A stretch of DNA of 64,000 bases from Pictodentalium vernedei. Its lineage: Eukaryota; Mollusca; Scaphopoda; Dentaliida; Dentaliidae. The stretch's first letter is position 1. Each line of letters opens with the position of its first letter. This document shows positions 1 to 8,866 of this stretch, one piece after another. A program made the position numbers and the translations under genes. Below the pieces are notes generated by a model. The model saw only the letters and a program-made list of their open reading frames with translations. It searched no databases and had not been told where the DNA came from. The stretch spans positions 59,192,084 to 59,256,083 of the forward strand of contig CM062296.1 of NCBI GenBank assembly GCA_031216915.1, read 5' to 3'.

Positions 1-35
1 CCCTGGCTTCAGTCACTGTTCTAACTCTCTTTACT

Positions 36-330
36 ATTGACCCCATCAAAAGTTGTTTATGGTCCTTTGTGGGATGTTATTCCACTCCTGAAGAAGAGCC
101 TACGTGAGCTGAGCGACGTTGCTTGGGATATTCATGAGCTTCCTGGCCAGCCTGTCCAACTCGTCCCACAAATGCTCGATCGGGAAAAATTCTGGACTGT
201 GGGGTGGCCAAGAACTGAGGCATTGTTTTGCTTGAGGAAGTTTTTATCATGATGCAGCCTAAGGTTTCGCAAATCGATAGGTGGAAGGTCGTGAGATATG
301 AGGACCTGATCCATAAACATCTTTTTCTTT
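36..330 (-). pseudogene. Tc1/mariner transposase C-terminal remnant
   Basis: This is a decayed C-terminal part of a Tc1-type DDE transposase, the nuclear enzyme that cuts and pastes Tc1 elements at TA sites. On the minus strand one frame gives FLKQNNASVLGHP (about 243-205). After a frameshift near 193 another frame gives FFPIEHLWDELDRLARK, then NVAQLT, a stop codon, and ALLQEWNNIPQRT. The block PIEHLWDEL is the hallmark of the DD34E catalytic core; the glutamate codon lies at 175-177. The upstream aspartate region is not recognisable. With a frameshift, a stop and loss of the N-terminal helix-turn-helix domain it cannot make active enzyme. No inverted terminal repeat was found beside it, and the left side runs into the window edge. 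Confidence 0.75.
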
Positions 331-337
331 TTTTTTT

Positions 338-850
338 GGTTTCGCGGATTCTATCATTTGGGACAGCGTGAAAAGATGGTCAGTGACTCTCCCAAGAAAC
401 CCTTCTCCTCAATCACCTCCTCTAAATCTCCCATACAGGACTTTACAGAATACTTTTCCAATGTTGCTACTGATAGAGATCCCTCGATAATTATCCAAAC
501 CGTCTTTTTCCCCCTTTTTGTGAATAAATGTCATTTTACTTCCTCTCCGCTCATTTGGGGCCTCTTGTTTTTCTATGGCTACATTGAATAGGGCAGTTAG
601 GCTTTCCAAGAGTTCCTCTTCCCCTTTTTTGATAAACTCGTTAGGAATTTTATCCACACCTTCCACTTTTCCATCCCTTAATTTTGAGATCACCTTTCGC
701 ACCTCTTCCGTTTTAATTTCGCTGCACACGAAGTTCGATAGATTTTCCTCGCCCTGGTTCGGACACTCCGGTGGGTTCCCCATGCCCCGTCGCTTATCGT
801 TTACCTTTTCCCAGTGCTTGACTAGTTCTGATGCGATTTGATCTTGATCG
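338..850 (-). pseudogene. LINE reverse transcriptase N-terminal fragment
   Basis: This is part of the fingers and palm entry of a non-LTR reverse transcriptase, which copies LINE RNA at a nicked chromosomal site. The minus frame reads ASELVKHWEKVND, then EVRKVISKLRDGKVEGVDKI (RT motif 0/1 region), MTFIHKKGEKDGLDNYRGI (motif 2 region, normally a KPLxNYRPI-like block) and NIGKVFCKVL. After about 400 the frame shifts (EEKGFLGESLTIFSR) and homology stops near a T-rich run at 326-337. The catalytic palm motifs A and C are absent, so the copy is truncated on both sides. Its style (WEKVN, KKGEKDGLDNYRGI) matches the endonuclease pieces at 15.9-17.1 kb, so the two may come from one family; this is inferred from style alone. 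Confidence 0.7.
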
Positions 851-1294
851 TCTGTAACTCTGTCATCTACTTAGATAGATATTTTGTATTCATAGTGTGC
901 AAGAGACATTTACAGTACAGTACAAATACGGTACGTAATGAATACTTCAGAAATAAAGGCGAACATACTGCAGGTGATAACATAGCGAGATTGGCAGTCT
1001 ACCTGGCATCCCCTCTTCGAAGAAAAAAAACTCTTATGCATACAGTCTGCGAGAACGAAAAAAAAGGCTACAATTTGTACATATTTCCAATCAGCTGAAA
1101 ACCGAATCCAAAAGAGAAGAAAAGAATCAATTGGTACTCTTTCTAAATTTTCAGTTTATGTTGTAAATTTGTTTGGGTCTGTCCGACACTACTGTCCCAC
1201 ACGGGCTTGATGGTTCACAGTCAGAATTATTAGACCTGCATGCCCACTCCACCCCATCATTAATGAACGACAATTTCAACTCTTTGGTTAGCCG
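851..1294. other. No recognisable feature
   Basis: AT-rich unique-looking sequence. I see no coding pattern, terminal repeats or tandem structure between the RT fragment and the 3' part of the next LINE. Confidence 0.4.
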
Positions 1295-1614
1295 CTAATT
1301 TGTCGCAGTCATAGCAATAAGACAACTGGCAACGGATATATCGTTACAAAATATCATTGTTAAGTGGGTGTTGACAGGTGTTCGAATGTGCAGACTTGAG
1401 CAGCAGGACTGAACTAGACGGGGTTCCCAGATTACGTGCAGAGCGCGACCACCATTGCACACGGGTATTAATTGACGTAATGAATACAGTTGGAACCGGG
1501 ATGTAGAATTAACTAACAAAATTAAAATAATTACGAAACAGTCAGGACAATACGGATTATTACAATGAACATCAGTAAAATATGAAGACAGGAAGTTTGA
1601 CGTCAGAGTTTTTT
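1295..1614 (-). pseudogene. LINE ORF2 extreme C-terminus
   Basis: Minus-strand continuation of the LINE beyond the 1619-1862 MITE. The frame contains FLSSYFTDVHCNNPYCPDCF, a Cys-rich tail of the kind that ends many jockey-superfamily ORF2 proteins. The upstream half ends in NPKLF on the other side of the MITE, which fits an uninterrupted parent protein. The run of T at 1609-1616 appears to have slipped, because the joined frame is off by one base. The true stop and 3' UTR are uncertain; the open frame runs to about 1295. Confidence 0.6.
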
Positions 1615-1618
1615 TTAA

Positions 1619-1862
1619 CCCTTTACCTAACATGAAAAGCAGACGACACTTGCAAAAGAAATTCTTGAATAACTAATTTTTTTCATTTTTTGTCTCAAAA
1701 ACATAGGTTATGACCCCTCGTTGGAACGAGCTCGACGAGCTCGTTCCAACGAGGGGTCATAACCTATGTTTTTGAGACAAAAAAAATAAAATATTTTGAA
1801 AATTAATTGGCGATTTTTGAGAATAGCGCTGGCCGGTTTTGGCGGTTACGTTGGGTAAAGGG
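1619..1862. mobile_element. 244-bp TTAA-flanked palindromic MITE (piggyBac-like), copy 1
   Basis: A non-autonomous DNA transposon flanked by TTAA at 1615-1618 and 1863-1866. Its termini are CCCTTTACC and, inverted, GGTAAAGGG. TTAA duplication with CCC-type ends is typical of piggyBac-type cut-and-paste elements. The centre (about 1680-1790) is a near-perfect palindrome made of GTCTCAAAAACATAGGTTAT, then ACCCCTCGTTGGAACGAGCT and their inverse, so the single strand would form a very long hairpin. There is no coding capacity. It sits inside the LINE C-terminus. Sister copies of nearly the same length are at 12541-12783, 14031-14271 and 59313-59554. Confidence 0.85.
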
Positions 1863-1866
1863 TTAA

Positions 1867-2386
1867 AGAGCTTTGGATTACTAACATCAGGAATGGAACT
1901 GTCTAATGAATTTCAAATCCTCGGATATGTATATAACGGAAGGTTATCAATTGATTTGGGTCGGGTTTTTCCTACATATAGGAGACCGGATTGTCTGGTT
2001 GTCATGCCTAAGGGATTATCAGCTATAATGCTAAGTGTATTATTAAAGGATACCGGTAGTCTACCATTGCGCCAATCAAAGAAAAACAAGGAGGTTTGAA
2101 ATGTAAACATGTCATCGACCTTGAGATCTTGTCCTTTTTAAATAGGGGGTCGGTATGAGCATTATATCGTTTACTGTTGATTATATGCAGGGAACGCTTT
2201 TGTATGACCATTACTTTTATTATTGATCTTGCATTTCCCCAAACTTGAATTGCGCATGTCAAAGGGCTACGGATTAAAGCGTAATAGAGAGTTTTTAGTA
2301 ATTCGTGTGAAAGAATCTTTTTAACCTTATTAAGACTATAAGGTGCGCGGGCTAATTTAGAATAGATTTGAGATATGTGGGCATTA
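1867..2386 (-). pseudogene. LINE ORF2 RT thumb and C-terminal region
   Basis: Minus-strand segment between two MITEs. It reads NAHISQIYSKLARAPYSLNK, then HELLKTLYYALIRSPLT, IQVWGNARS, IQKRSLHIINSKRYNAHTDP and LFKKDKI, the standard post-palm region of CR1/L2-like RTs. A frameshift near 2100 leads to FFFDWRNGRLPVSFNN, MTTRQSGLLY and PRIWNSLDSSIPD, the usual C-terminal block. It joins the RT palm across the 2389-2645 MITE in the same frame (LSY plus NAHI). Confidence 0.8.
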
Positions 2387-2388
2387 TA

Positions 2389-2645
2389 CAATACGTGGAG
2401 AGTGTATTATCACTAAATCACCCGCAGAGTGGAGATTCCACCCGAGAAATAATTGCAAATTTGTTGCAAAGCATAACCAGCACCAGCAAAGTTTCAGCCA
2501 ACGGACCTCCCGGTTAAACCCGGAGGTCCATTGGATGAAACATTGCTTGTGTGTTTTATCGATATGTACAAAATTTGAAAGTTATAGCTTGGGTGATGAC
2601 TCCACTCCGCGGGTGATTTAGTTACAATCCACTCTCCACGTGCTG
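2389..2645. mobile_element. 257-bp TA-flanked MITE (Tc1/mariner-like), copy A
   Basis: A non-autonomous element with TA duplications at 2387-2388 and 2646-2647. The terminal inverted repeats begin CA(A/G)(T/C)ACGTGGAGAGTG and continue about 30 bp into TCACTAAATCACCC. Its centre carries a hairpin around the two arms CAACGGACCTCCCGG and CCGGAGGTCCATTGG (about 2497-2538). TA duplication and CAGT-type ends are typical of Tc1/mariner elements. It has exactly the same length as copy B at 4885-5141, in the same host LINE, and has no ORF. Confidence 0.88.
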
Positions 2646-2647
2646 TA

Positions 2648-3590
2648 GGACAGGTGTTCATCGATGCTTATACCGAGAAAGTTTAGTGATTTTTCAGGTT
2701 TGGTGTCTCCAACGTTAGTTATCTTTTGGTTATTGATATAAATATCCAATCCTGAATGACCATTGTTGTTTCTTGTTTTGTTTATATTAAGTGTCATACA
2801 TTTGGTTTTATTGGCATTTAACAGTGGTTGATTGGTTGAGCCCCTTTCGAATATGTTTTGAAGTTCACTATTGAAATTCATCCTTAAAAGGACTTCGTTT
2901 GGACTAGAATCGTGTCCCGTCCTATCGTTGGCAAAACAGAGAAGATTTAACGAAGCTGCATTAGCAATGTCGTTGATATATAAAAGGAATAGGATTGGAC
3001 CCAAGACTGACCCATGCGGAACACCACAGTTCACTACGACTGAGTCCGATTTGTGTTCATTGTACACCACATGATATTGAGATCTATCGGACAGGTAGCT
3101 TTTGAACCACTTATTAGTAAGTCCTCTGATACCAAATATTTCCAATTTTCCCCATAAAATATCATGATTAATGGTATCAAAGGCTTTTGACAAGTCTAGA
3201 AACACGGCTAGCGTATTATTTTTGTCTTGAGTATTGTTTTCTTACGCGACGCTACTTAGCAACTGAAGAACGGGGTGAATAGTACTGTAGTGTTTTCGAA
3301 GTCCGTATTGGTGAGGCTGTGGGATATTGAACCTGTCCAAAAAACTTGAAAGTCTAACGGACATCAGTTTTTCCATTACCTTAGAGAATACAGCTAGCAA
3401 GCTGATTGGTCAAAAATTTGTAAAACAATGGACATCACCGGATTTAAATACGGGTACAATTTTCGCTACTTTTACTTTATCTGGAACTGAGCCTTCACTA
3501 ACGGAAGTGTTGATAATATGTGCAAGCGAATCAGAAAAATCCCATTGCAGTCCATTGTCGATTTGGATTTTAATTTGTTGACAACAAAAC
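2648..3590 (-). pseudogene. LINE reverse transcriptase domain (catalytically dead)
   Basis: The core RT domain on the minus strand. In order it shows KVAKIVPVFKSGDVHCFTNF, then RPISLLAVFSKVMEKL, QPHQYGLRKHYST, VFLDLSKAFDTINHDIL (motif A, carrying an Asp), GVPHGSVLGPILFLLYINDI (motif B, normally PQGS; here Gln is His) and LLCFANDRT (motif C, normally FADD; the second catalytic Asp is Asn). It ends with LNFLGISIDEHLSY at the MITE boundary. An in-frame stop lies at 3241-3246. The motif C change and the stop make it inactive. Known for the family: the paired Asp residues of motif C bind the catalytic metals. Confidence 0.85.
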
Positions 3591-4180
3591 TAACTTCTAG
3601 AGGACTTGTAGGTCTAAGTAAAGTTATTTGGAAAATTATTGCTCATGTAGTCTGTATATGCCTTGTTTGGCCTCTGATTTTTTTCAGATGTTGACTTTCC
3701 TACATTGGCGAAGAATTTATTGAATTCATTGGCTATTTTAAGCGGGGTATATATTTCAGCACTGTCAAGTGAGAAATATGACGGTAGCGTGTTAGTGCTT
3801 TTCTCTTTATTAATTGCTTCACTTAAGATTTGCCATGTTTTTGCATATTACTTTTATATTCCTGTAGTGTGTCTCTGTAATAGATAGCTTTACATTGCTT
3901 TTTGACTTGATTGAAAACTGGACAATATTTTTTATAGTTTAAAATATATTGATCGTTTGGGGATTTGAGTTTTTTATGGTAAAACTTCAATTTGTTGTTA
4001 TAGGATATGGCAAGTCCCTTGGTTATCCAGGGCTGCTTTTTAATAAGCTTCTTCTTTGGGCGAACGTTCTTCAAAGGAAACGCAGAGTGGTAAACATTCA
4101 TATAAATATTCAGGAATGTATCATATGCCATATTTGGAGAGGTGGACTGCATGACAGAAGAGAAATCATTTTGTGAGAAG
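3591..4180 (-). pseudogene. LINE linker between endonuclease and RT
   Basis: Minus-strand linker with the conserved KKQPWITKGLAISYNNKLKF, then KKYCPVFNQVKKQCKAIYYR and LQEYKSNMQKHGK. This region follows the endonuclease and precedes the RT in CR1/L2-like ORF2 proteins. The frame continues into LSEAINKEKSTNTLPS-type sequence near 3790-3830 and then breaks. No catalytic residues are expected here. Confidence 0.7.
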
Positions 4181-4203
4181 AGTCTTTTGAATTCAGCAAT
4201 ACT

Positions 4204-4884
4204 TTAAGTGTTTATGATTCTTTTTGGAAATACATATTGGGTACTGGTTGTCTTGGAAGTTATTTCGGCATGAAAAATTCCAAAATGATCGGAGACGTCA
4301 GAAATAATTATACCAGAAAGGGTGTTGGGTGAGAGACTGTTAGAAAAGATATGATCAATAATAGTTACATAATGCCTAGTCACTCCCATTGGCTTTATAA
4401 TATGAGGCAAAACTCCTTCGCTGAACATGAGATTGACACATTCTTCTGTTTTTTTTGTGAGTAGATGTTTTCAACAGATCCAAATTGAAGTCGCCCATGA
4501 TGTACGCCTTTTTGTTTCTGCGTTTAAAATATCATTTATTTCATTTAGTTTAGATAGAAAGATATTTACATCGGCTTTGGATGAAGTATTCGGTCTATAA
4601 ATGACACCAACTATTTTATTACTATGGTTTTATTTAATTTCAACAAAGAGTGATTCGAGAATATGAGGGATAAAAACTGAGAGGTCTTTTCGCACTCTAT
4701 AGGCTAAACCCCTTTAATATACATTTCCACCCCTCCCCGACCGTCATCAGTCTGAGGCCTTGTGTTTTTAATAAGTGATTCATAACCCTCCAGACCATAA
4801 GAAATAATGCGAGGAATTTGAAATATTTCGGTAAGTCCGATAATATCGAATAACTTCTCGTCCGGTTGTAGATCGCATAACGTA
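4204..4884 (-). pseudogene. LINE apurinic-like endonuclease domain, main part
   Basis: Minus-strand EEP-type endonuclease, which nicks target DNA during LINE integration. From N to C: KLFDIIGLTEIFQIPR, GGVEMYIKGV, a decayed middle with GDFNLDL in another frame (about 4480-4500), then LPHIIKPMGVTRHYVTIIDH, IFSNSL and SGIIISDVSDHFGIF. The last block contains the SDH triad typical of EEP enzymes. At least two frameshifts separate the blocks, so the protein is broken. The N-terminal part continues past the MITE at 4885-5141. Confidence 0.75.
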
Positions 4885-5141
4885 CAGTATGTGGAGAGGG
4901 GATTGTGACTAAACACCTGCGCAGTGGAGTTATCACCCAAGCTATAACTTTCAAATTTTGTACATATCAACAAAAAAACACAAGCAGAGTTTCAGCCAAT
5001 GGACCTCCGGGTTTAACCCGGAGGTCCATTGGCTGAAACTTTGCTGGTGCTGGTTATGCTTTGCGACAAATTTGCAACTATTGCTCGGGTGGAACCTCCA
5101 CTCTGTGGGTGATTTAGTGATAATACACTCTCCATGTACTG
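4885..5141. mobile_element. 257-bp TA-flanked MITE (Tc1/mariner-like), copy B
   Basis: TA duplications are at 4883-4884 and 5142-5143. The ends read CAGTATGTGGAGAG and, inverted, CTCTCCATGTACTG. The central hairpin uses arms TTTCAGCCAATGGACCTCCG and CGGAGGTCCATTGGCTGAAA (about 4989-5041). Removing it with one TA rejoins the LINE frame (DYLKST plus LCDLQPDEK). It is the sister of 2389-2645, and a related core lies in 18925-19238. Confidence 0.88.
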
Positions 5142-5143
5142 TA

Positions 5144-5358
5144 CTTTTGAGATAATCCCAGTGGGCTTTCAGACTTTGGCAATTGATGTGGAACAAGGAA
5201 AAATCAGAATCTATTTTACTAATAGTCGATCTGAAATCTTTAGGGAGAAAATAATTACATTCTTTCACGCAATCCGTGAAGGGGGATTCGTTAGAATGAG
5301 ACATCGAGCTTGTAAAGGTGGGTAAAATCGTACTCTGCACTTGTCTGAACCTCGTCAA
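5144..5358 (-). pseudogene. LINE ORF2 N-terminal segment
   Basis: Minus-strand start of the endonuclease region, with ISKIDSDFSLFHINCQSLKA and HWDYLKS. This is the beginning of many jockey-superfamily endonucleases (fxxxHiNiqSL). It continues in frame across the MITE at 4885-5141. Upstream of 5358 I do not recognise ORF1 or a 5' UTR, so the element is probably 5'-truncated. Confidence 0.7.
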
Positions 5359-5670
5359 GTGTTACGCTATCCGCCATTGAAATCAGGAGATCCATCATAC
5401 ATCCCCACCGGACACCTGTGTGAGACAGACCTTATACCACGAAGTTGGATGAGACTTCTTTCAGTTGAAATTAACATTATACCTACAATTTTTCTCACAG
5501 ATTGCAGCAACAGTGGAATGAAATGCTAAGTGGCAATAAAACAAAGCAAACAAATGATGAAAAGAAAAAAAGATGAACATTTTAGAAATCATAATTCAAT
5601 GAGAGGGGAAGGGGGATTACATTCAGAAATATCATACAATGTCAATCAATTGTAATACCAGGTATTATTA

Positions 5671-5746
5671 GTTACCCCGTGTCTGATCACGTGGTGCGGG
5701 TTTTTGTAGGTAAAAACCCGTACCACGTGATCAGACACGGGGTAAC
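5671..5746. repeat. 76-bp near-perfect inverted repeat
   Basis: Arms GTTACCCCGTGTCTGATCAC with GTGGTGCGGGTTTTT and their inverse surround a short loop (about 5706-5712). The hairpin would be very stable. It may be a short foldback transposon, but no flanking duplication is obvious. The sequence from 5359 to 5670 shows no recognisable feature. Confidence 0.75.
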
Positions 5747-5919
5747 GATTTTATCTATTGACTTTCCGTTTTAGAAGTACAATCTATTTCATGTGTGAAC
5801 ACACACAGCATGAGATCTTTTATCTTCCGTTGTTGAGCCATACAGGTTTCTGTGGAATTTTTGTGCAAAAGAGTTTTTGTGAAAATATGCCGATATGACT
5901 AGTATAAACAAATTATTGA

Positions 5920-6040
5920 ATTTTTTTTTTCTTTTTTGTCTCAAAAACATAGCTTATGAACCCCACATTGGAGGGTACTCGACAAGCTTATTCCAATAAG
6001 GAGTCATGAGCTATATTTTGGAGATAAAAAATTAAAATAT
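5920..6040. mobile_element. Degenerate core of the TTAA-type MITE
   Basis: Contains TTGTCTCAAAAACATAGCTT followed by ATGAACCCCACATTGGAG and a decayed inverse ending in GGAGTCATGAGCTATATTTT. This matches the palindromic core of the element at 1619-1862, with many substitutions. The TTAA ends are not recognisable, so this is an older or truncated copy. Confidence 0.6.
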
Positions 6041-6386
6041 AATACATGTACACTGTAAAACTGGAATTACGCGTCTTCTACGGGGTATGGGCAATTTGTA
6101 GATTTCGGAACGAGGCTTCCACTGGGTATGGAAAATTTGTCAGTGGCTGGGCGGACGTATCGTGGGTTTCAATAAATATGGTCTCATACCACGTATCTAT
6201 CAACCAATCAAATCAAAAAATTCACTTTAGTCAACAGATAAAGTCAAAGTCTAGGTAGATAGGGAGACCAAGGAAATCGCATCTGGGAGGAAAGATATGC
6301 GTGCAGAAAAAGCAAAGCTGTGCGAAACACGGCTGGAAAGAGCCACGTGTTGGTAGATCTCTCCTGTCATGCCAGGGACAATATAA

Positions 6387-6527
6387 GTTATCTCGGGCAA
6401 CATCCAGGGTACATGGAGATTTAATACCTGGATGGCTGTTTTCAACCATGAGGCGCAAGCCGAATGGTTGAAAAGGAGACATCCGGGTATTAAATCTCCA
6501 TGTACCCTGGATGTTGCCCTAGATAAC
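6387..6527. repeat. 141-bp inverted repeat
   Basis: Arms GTTATCTCGGGCAACATCCA with GGGTACATGGAGATTTAATA and the near-perfect inverse ending CCTAGATAAC. The loop region (about 6425-6475) includes a second imperfect inverted pair around CAACCATGAGGCG and CGAATGGTTG. It is probably a foldback-type non-autonomous element; no flanking duplication was found. Confidence 0.75.
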
Positions 6528-7481
6528 GATTTTGTCCCGCCTCCTAACACAGAAATAATGGGGAGATGTAAAATATGATCCCACATTAAGACTCAGGCGA
6601 TGAAGTTTAAACCCCACACTGAGCCCCAGGTTTTGAATTAAACAGCGAAACAATCGTCACAGCATAACTATAAATAGATCGAGTCTATTTCCGAATCGTT
6701 GTTTATAAACCAGGTCATACATGGAAAAGTTTTTCACTTTGGTGAATTTGAATTCGTTCAAAAAGTTTTGAAACCGTGTAAATTCAGCCTTCCAGAGTGT
6801 ATTGTATTTCCATGGAACAAGCTGCAGCATGTTAGATGTGCTGTGTTGTGTGTTTTATTCATGTCGTTGGGAGAATACTCAGAATAGTTGAAATATTCAC
6901 TTAAGTTAAAACGACGCTGGACATGGATGATGGAACAAGGAAGGTGACATTTTGAATTTCGGAAACGATGTCTCACAATTTCAGACTCCACTTGGGTTTA
7001 AACTTGAAGATTTTGAATTGGGCCGCAGTCATTGAATTTTGTAAGAGGTACGTGGAATTAATAGCATGCATTTCTACGCTGACCATCGGAAACCGCAAAA
7101 TAAATTATGAAGTGCGCCGAGATTTAATGCCATGGTAATGTTAATTTGTTGTTCTGCAATCGATGTGACCCAGTCGGGGTCAAAGGTTATTTTAAAGGGC
7201 GATGGAGCCGAAGGCTCCCGAGCGATCGCCGACGCCGAGCGACATCGTCCTTTATATTGTTTTCACTATTTTTTTTTATCGTAGGAAGTAGTTAACGAGA
7301 TGAGACTTCACGAGAATGACTCTGGCTGATTAAACTTTTAGGGATTTTTCCCAAAGGAACCGGGGACAAATGAGGTTACATTTTTTCAAGGATACTCGGA
7401 CGCGAGAACAAGTGATGGCTCTCCACCATTGCTTTCACCGTCATTGGGTCAAGGGACACTTAATATATTGGGTGTGTGTGT
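6528..7481. other. No recognisable gene; short GC-rich palindrome
   Basis: Mostly unique-looking sequence. At about 7195-7250 there is a short inverted patch, GGGCGATGGAGCCGAAGGCT with GATCGCCGACGCCG. No coding or terminal-repeat pattern is visible. It ends in a (GT)n stretch leading to the G tract. Confidence 0.35.
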
Positions 7482-7506
7482 GGGGGGGGGGGGGGGGGGG
7501 GGGGGG
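7482..7506. repeat. Poly(dG) tract, 25 G
   Basis: An uninterrupted run of 25 G preceded by GTGTGTGTGT. It is one of at least 18 G or C runs of 14 or more in this window. Confidence 0.95.
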
Positions 7507-7509
7507 CTA

Positions 7510-8245
7510 ATGGGTCACTGATTGATTATGTCATATGACGTCCATAGCAAGTAAATCACGTCCCTAGCAAAGGGCAAACTACTGGGCAAATTTTGACCAA
7601 TTTTGATACATGGACCCAACATGCATTGCAAACGAAAACAGACAGGTCACTGGTGTCGTCACGTGCCTTTCCTAGCAACCAGAGCGCCCCCTTAGCAACG
7701 GGCTAACTACTGGGTCTATTTGGACCAAATTCGGTATACGGACCCAGAATGCATTGCATATGAAAACGGTCAGATCAATGATGACGTCACGTAACTTCCC
7801 TAGCAACCATAGCGCCTCCTTAGCAACGGATTAACTACTAGGCCGATTTTGACCAAATTCGGTATACGGACCCAAAATGCATTGCAAATCAAAAGAGACA
7901 GATCAATGTTGACGTCACGTGACTTCCCTAGCAACCAGAGCGCCCCCTTAGCAACGGGCCAACTACTGGGCCGATTTGGACCAAATTCGGTATACGGACA
8001 CAAAATGCATTGCAAATTAAAACAGACAGATAAATGATGACGTCACGTGACTTTCCCAGCAATCAGAGCGCCCCCTTAGCAACGGGCTAACAGATCAAAG
8101 TTTATGTCTTGTGTCTTCTCTAGCAACGAGAGCTCCCCTTTGCAACGAGCTAACTACTGGGCCGATTTTGAACAAATTCGGTATACGGACCCAAAATGCA
8201 TTGCAAATAAAACAGGCAGGTCAATGTTGACGTCACGTCTTTATT
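7510..8245. repeat. 128-bp tandem repeat with CRE-like palindrome in most units
   Basis: Five to six units. The phrase GCATTGCA recurs at 7623, 7751, 7879, 8007 and 8198, giving a period of 128 and one longer interval of 191. Each unit carries TAGCAACCAGAGCGCCCCCT, then TTAGCAACGG, ACCAAATTCGGTATACGGAC and CCAAAATGCATTGCA. The eight-base palindrome TGACGTCA is at 7782, 7910, 8038 and 8228. TGACGTCA is the full CRE (CREB/ATF) consensus; regulatory use here is only a possibility. The first unit is diverged. Confidence 0.9.
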
Positions 8246-8578
8246 CCCCAGATTTTTCCTCAACGTAATGTTTTACATGAAACTACATTTGTGATACTCA
8301 GTTTTATTATTTTAAAGATGGTCTTTTCAGTAAAACTGCATTGGCATATTATCATCGTCCTTTTTTGCACAGCACTGCTGTATTTTCTTGTTTTTATCAC
8401 CTGGGTGTTTCTCGAGTGACAAACGGGGAACAACGGCGCGCGCTCTTATCACCCACATGTTTGACGCAGGGGCACCGGAACGGCCCAAACATTGGCCCGA
8501 CCATAACACCCAGATCCCTGTTTTTTCGAATTGTTGCCATCGATTATGTGGGGGGAGAAAAAAAATGACAGTGCATGC

Positions 8579-8682
8579 AGTTCGTCTTTCGAGGAACATA
8601 ATATAACAAAATTCCCAGCCAAATTGACAAAAGGAAATTTGGCAGGGAATTTTGTCATATCATGTTCCTCGAAAGACGAACT
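8579..8682. repeat. 104-bp inverted repeat
   Basis: Arms AGTTCGTCTTTCGAGGAACA and ACAAAATTCCC with inverse GGGAATTTTGT and TGTTCCTCGAAAGACGAACT, around a loop near 8620-8640. A hairpin or foldback element remnant. Confidence 0.75.
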
Positions 8683-8790
8683 TCACTGTGGAGGCCCCAA
8701 CAAAATGTGGGGACCCTGGGTGTTCGCCCAGTCTACCCATTCGTAAATCCGGCCCTGCCCACAGAAAATTTAAAAATGACATCTCTCACG

Positions 8791-8866
8791 CCAATTTTGG
8801 GGCTGCTTCTTTAGTGTTCCAACCGTTTCCGAAGCGGTTGGAATACTAAAGAAGTAGCCCCCCAAA
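8791..8866. repeat. Inverted repeat, 76 bp
   Basis: GGGGCTGCTTCTTTAGTGTT with CCAACCG pairs with CGGTTGGAATACTAAAGAAG followed by TAGCCCC. Short loop. No flanking duplication is obvious. Sequence from 8867 to 9230 shows nothing recognisable. Confidence 0.7.

Larger units (their letters stand above)
1295..5358 (-). mobile_element. Composite dead LINE (CR1/L2-like) with three nested MITEs
   Basis: This is a single non-LTR retrotransposon ORF2 running from about 5358 (N-terminus) to about 1295 on the minus strand, with endonuclease, linker, reverse transcriptase and a cysteine-containing C-terminus in the expected order. Three short DNA elements interrupt it at 4885-5141, 2389-2645 and 1619-1862. 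Removing each with one copy of its target duplication rejoins recognisable LINE protein; the two TA insertions leave the frame intact. The LINE carries frameshifts, in-frame stops and damaged catalytic residues, so it is a fossil. The jockey-superfamily (CR1/L2-like) assignment rests on the EN plus RT layout and phrases such as PWITKGL and LSKAFDTINHDIL; the exact clade is not resolved. No target-site duplication or 3' tail was identified for the LINE itself. Confidence 0.85.

Noticed and set aside
8471..8756. Possible hAT element with CAGGGGCACCGG and CCGGCCCTG ends
   Set aside because: Eight-base flanks (GTTTGACG and CCCACAGA) do not match and the ends pair only loosely.
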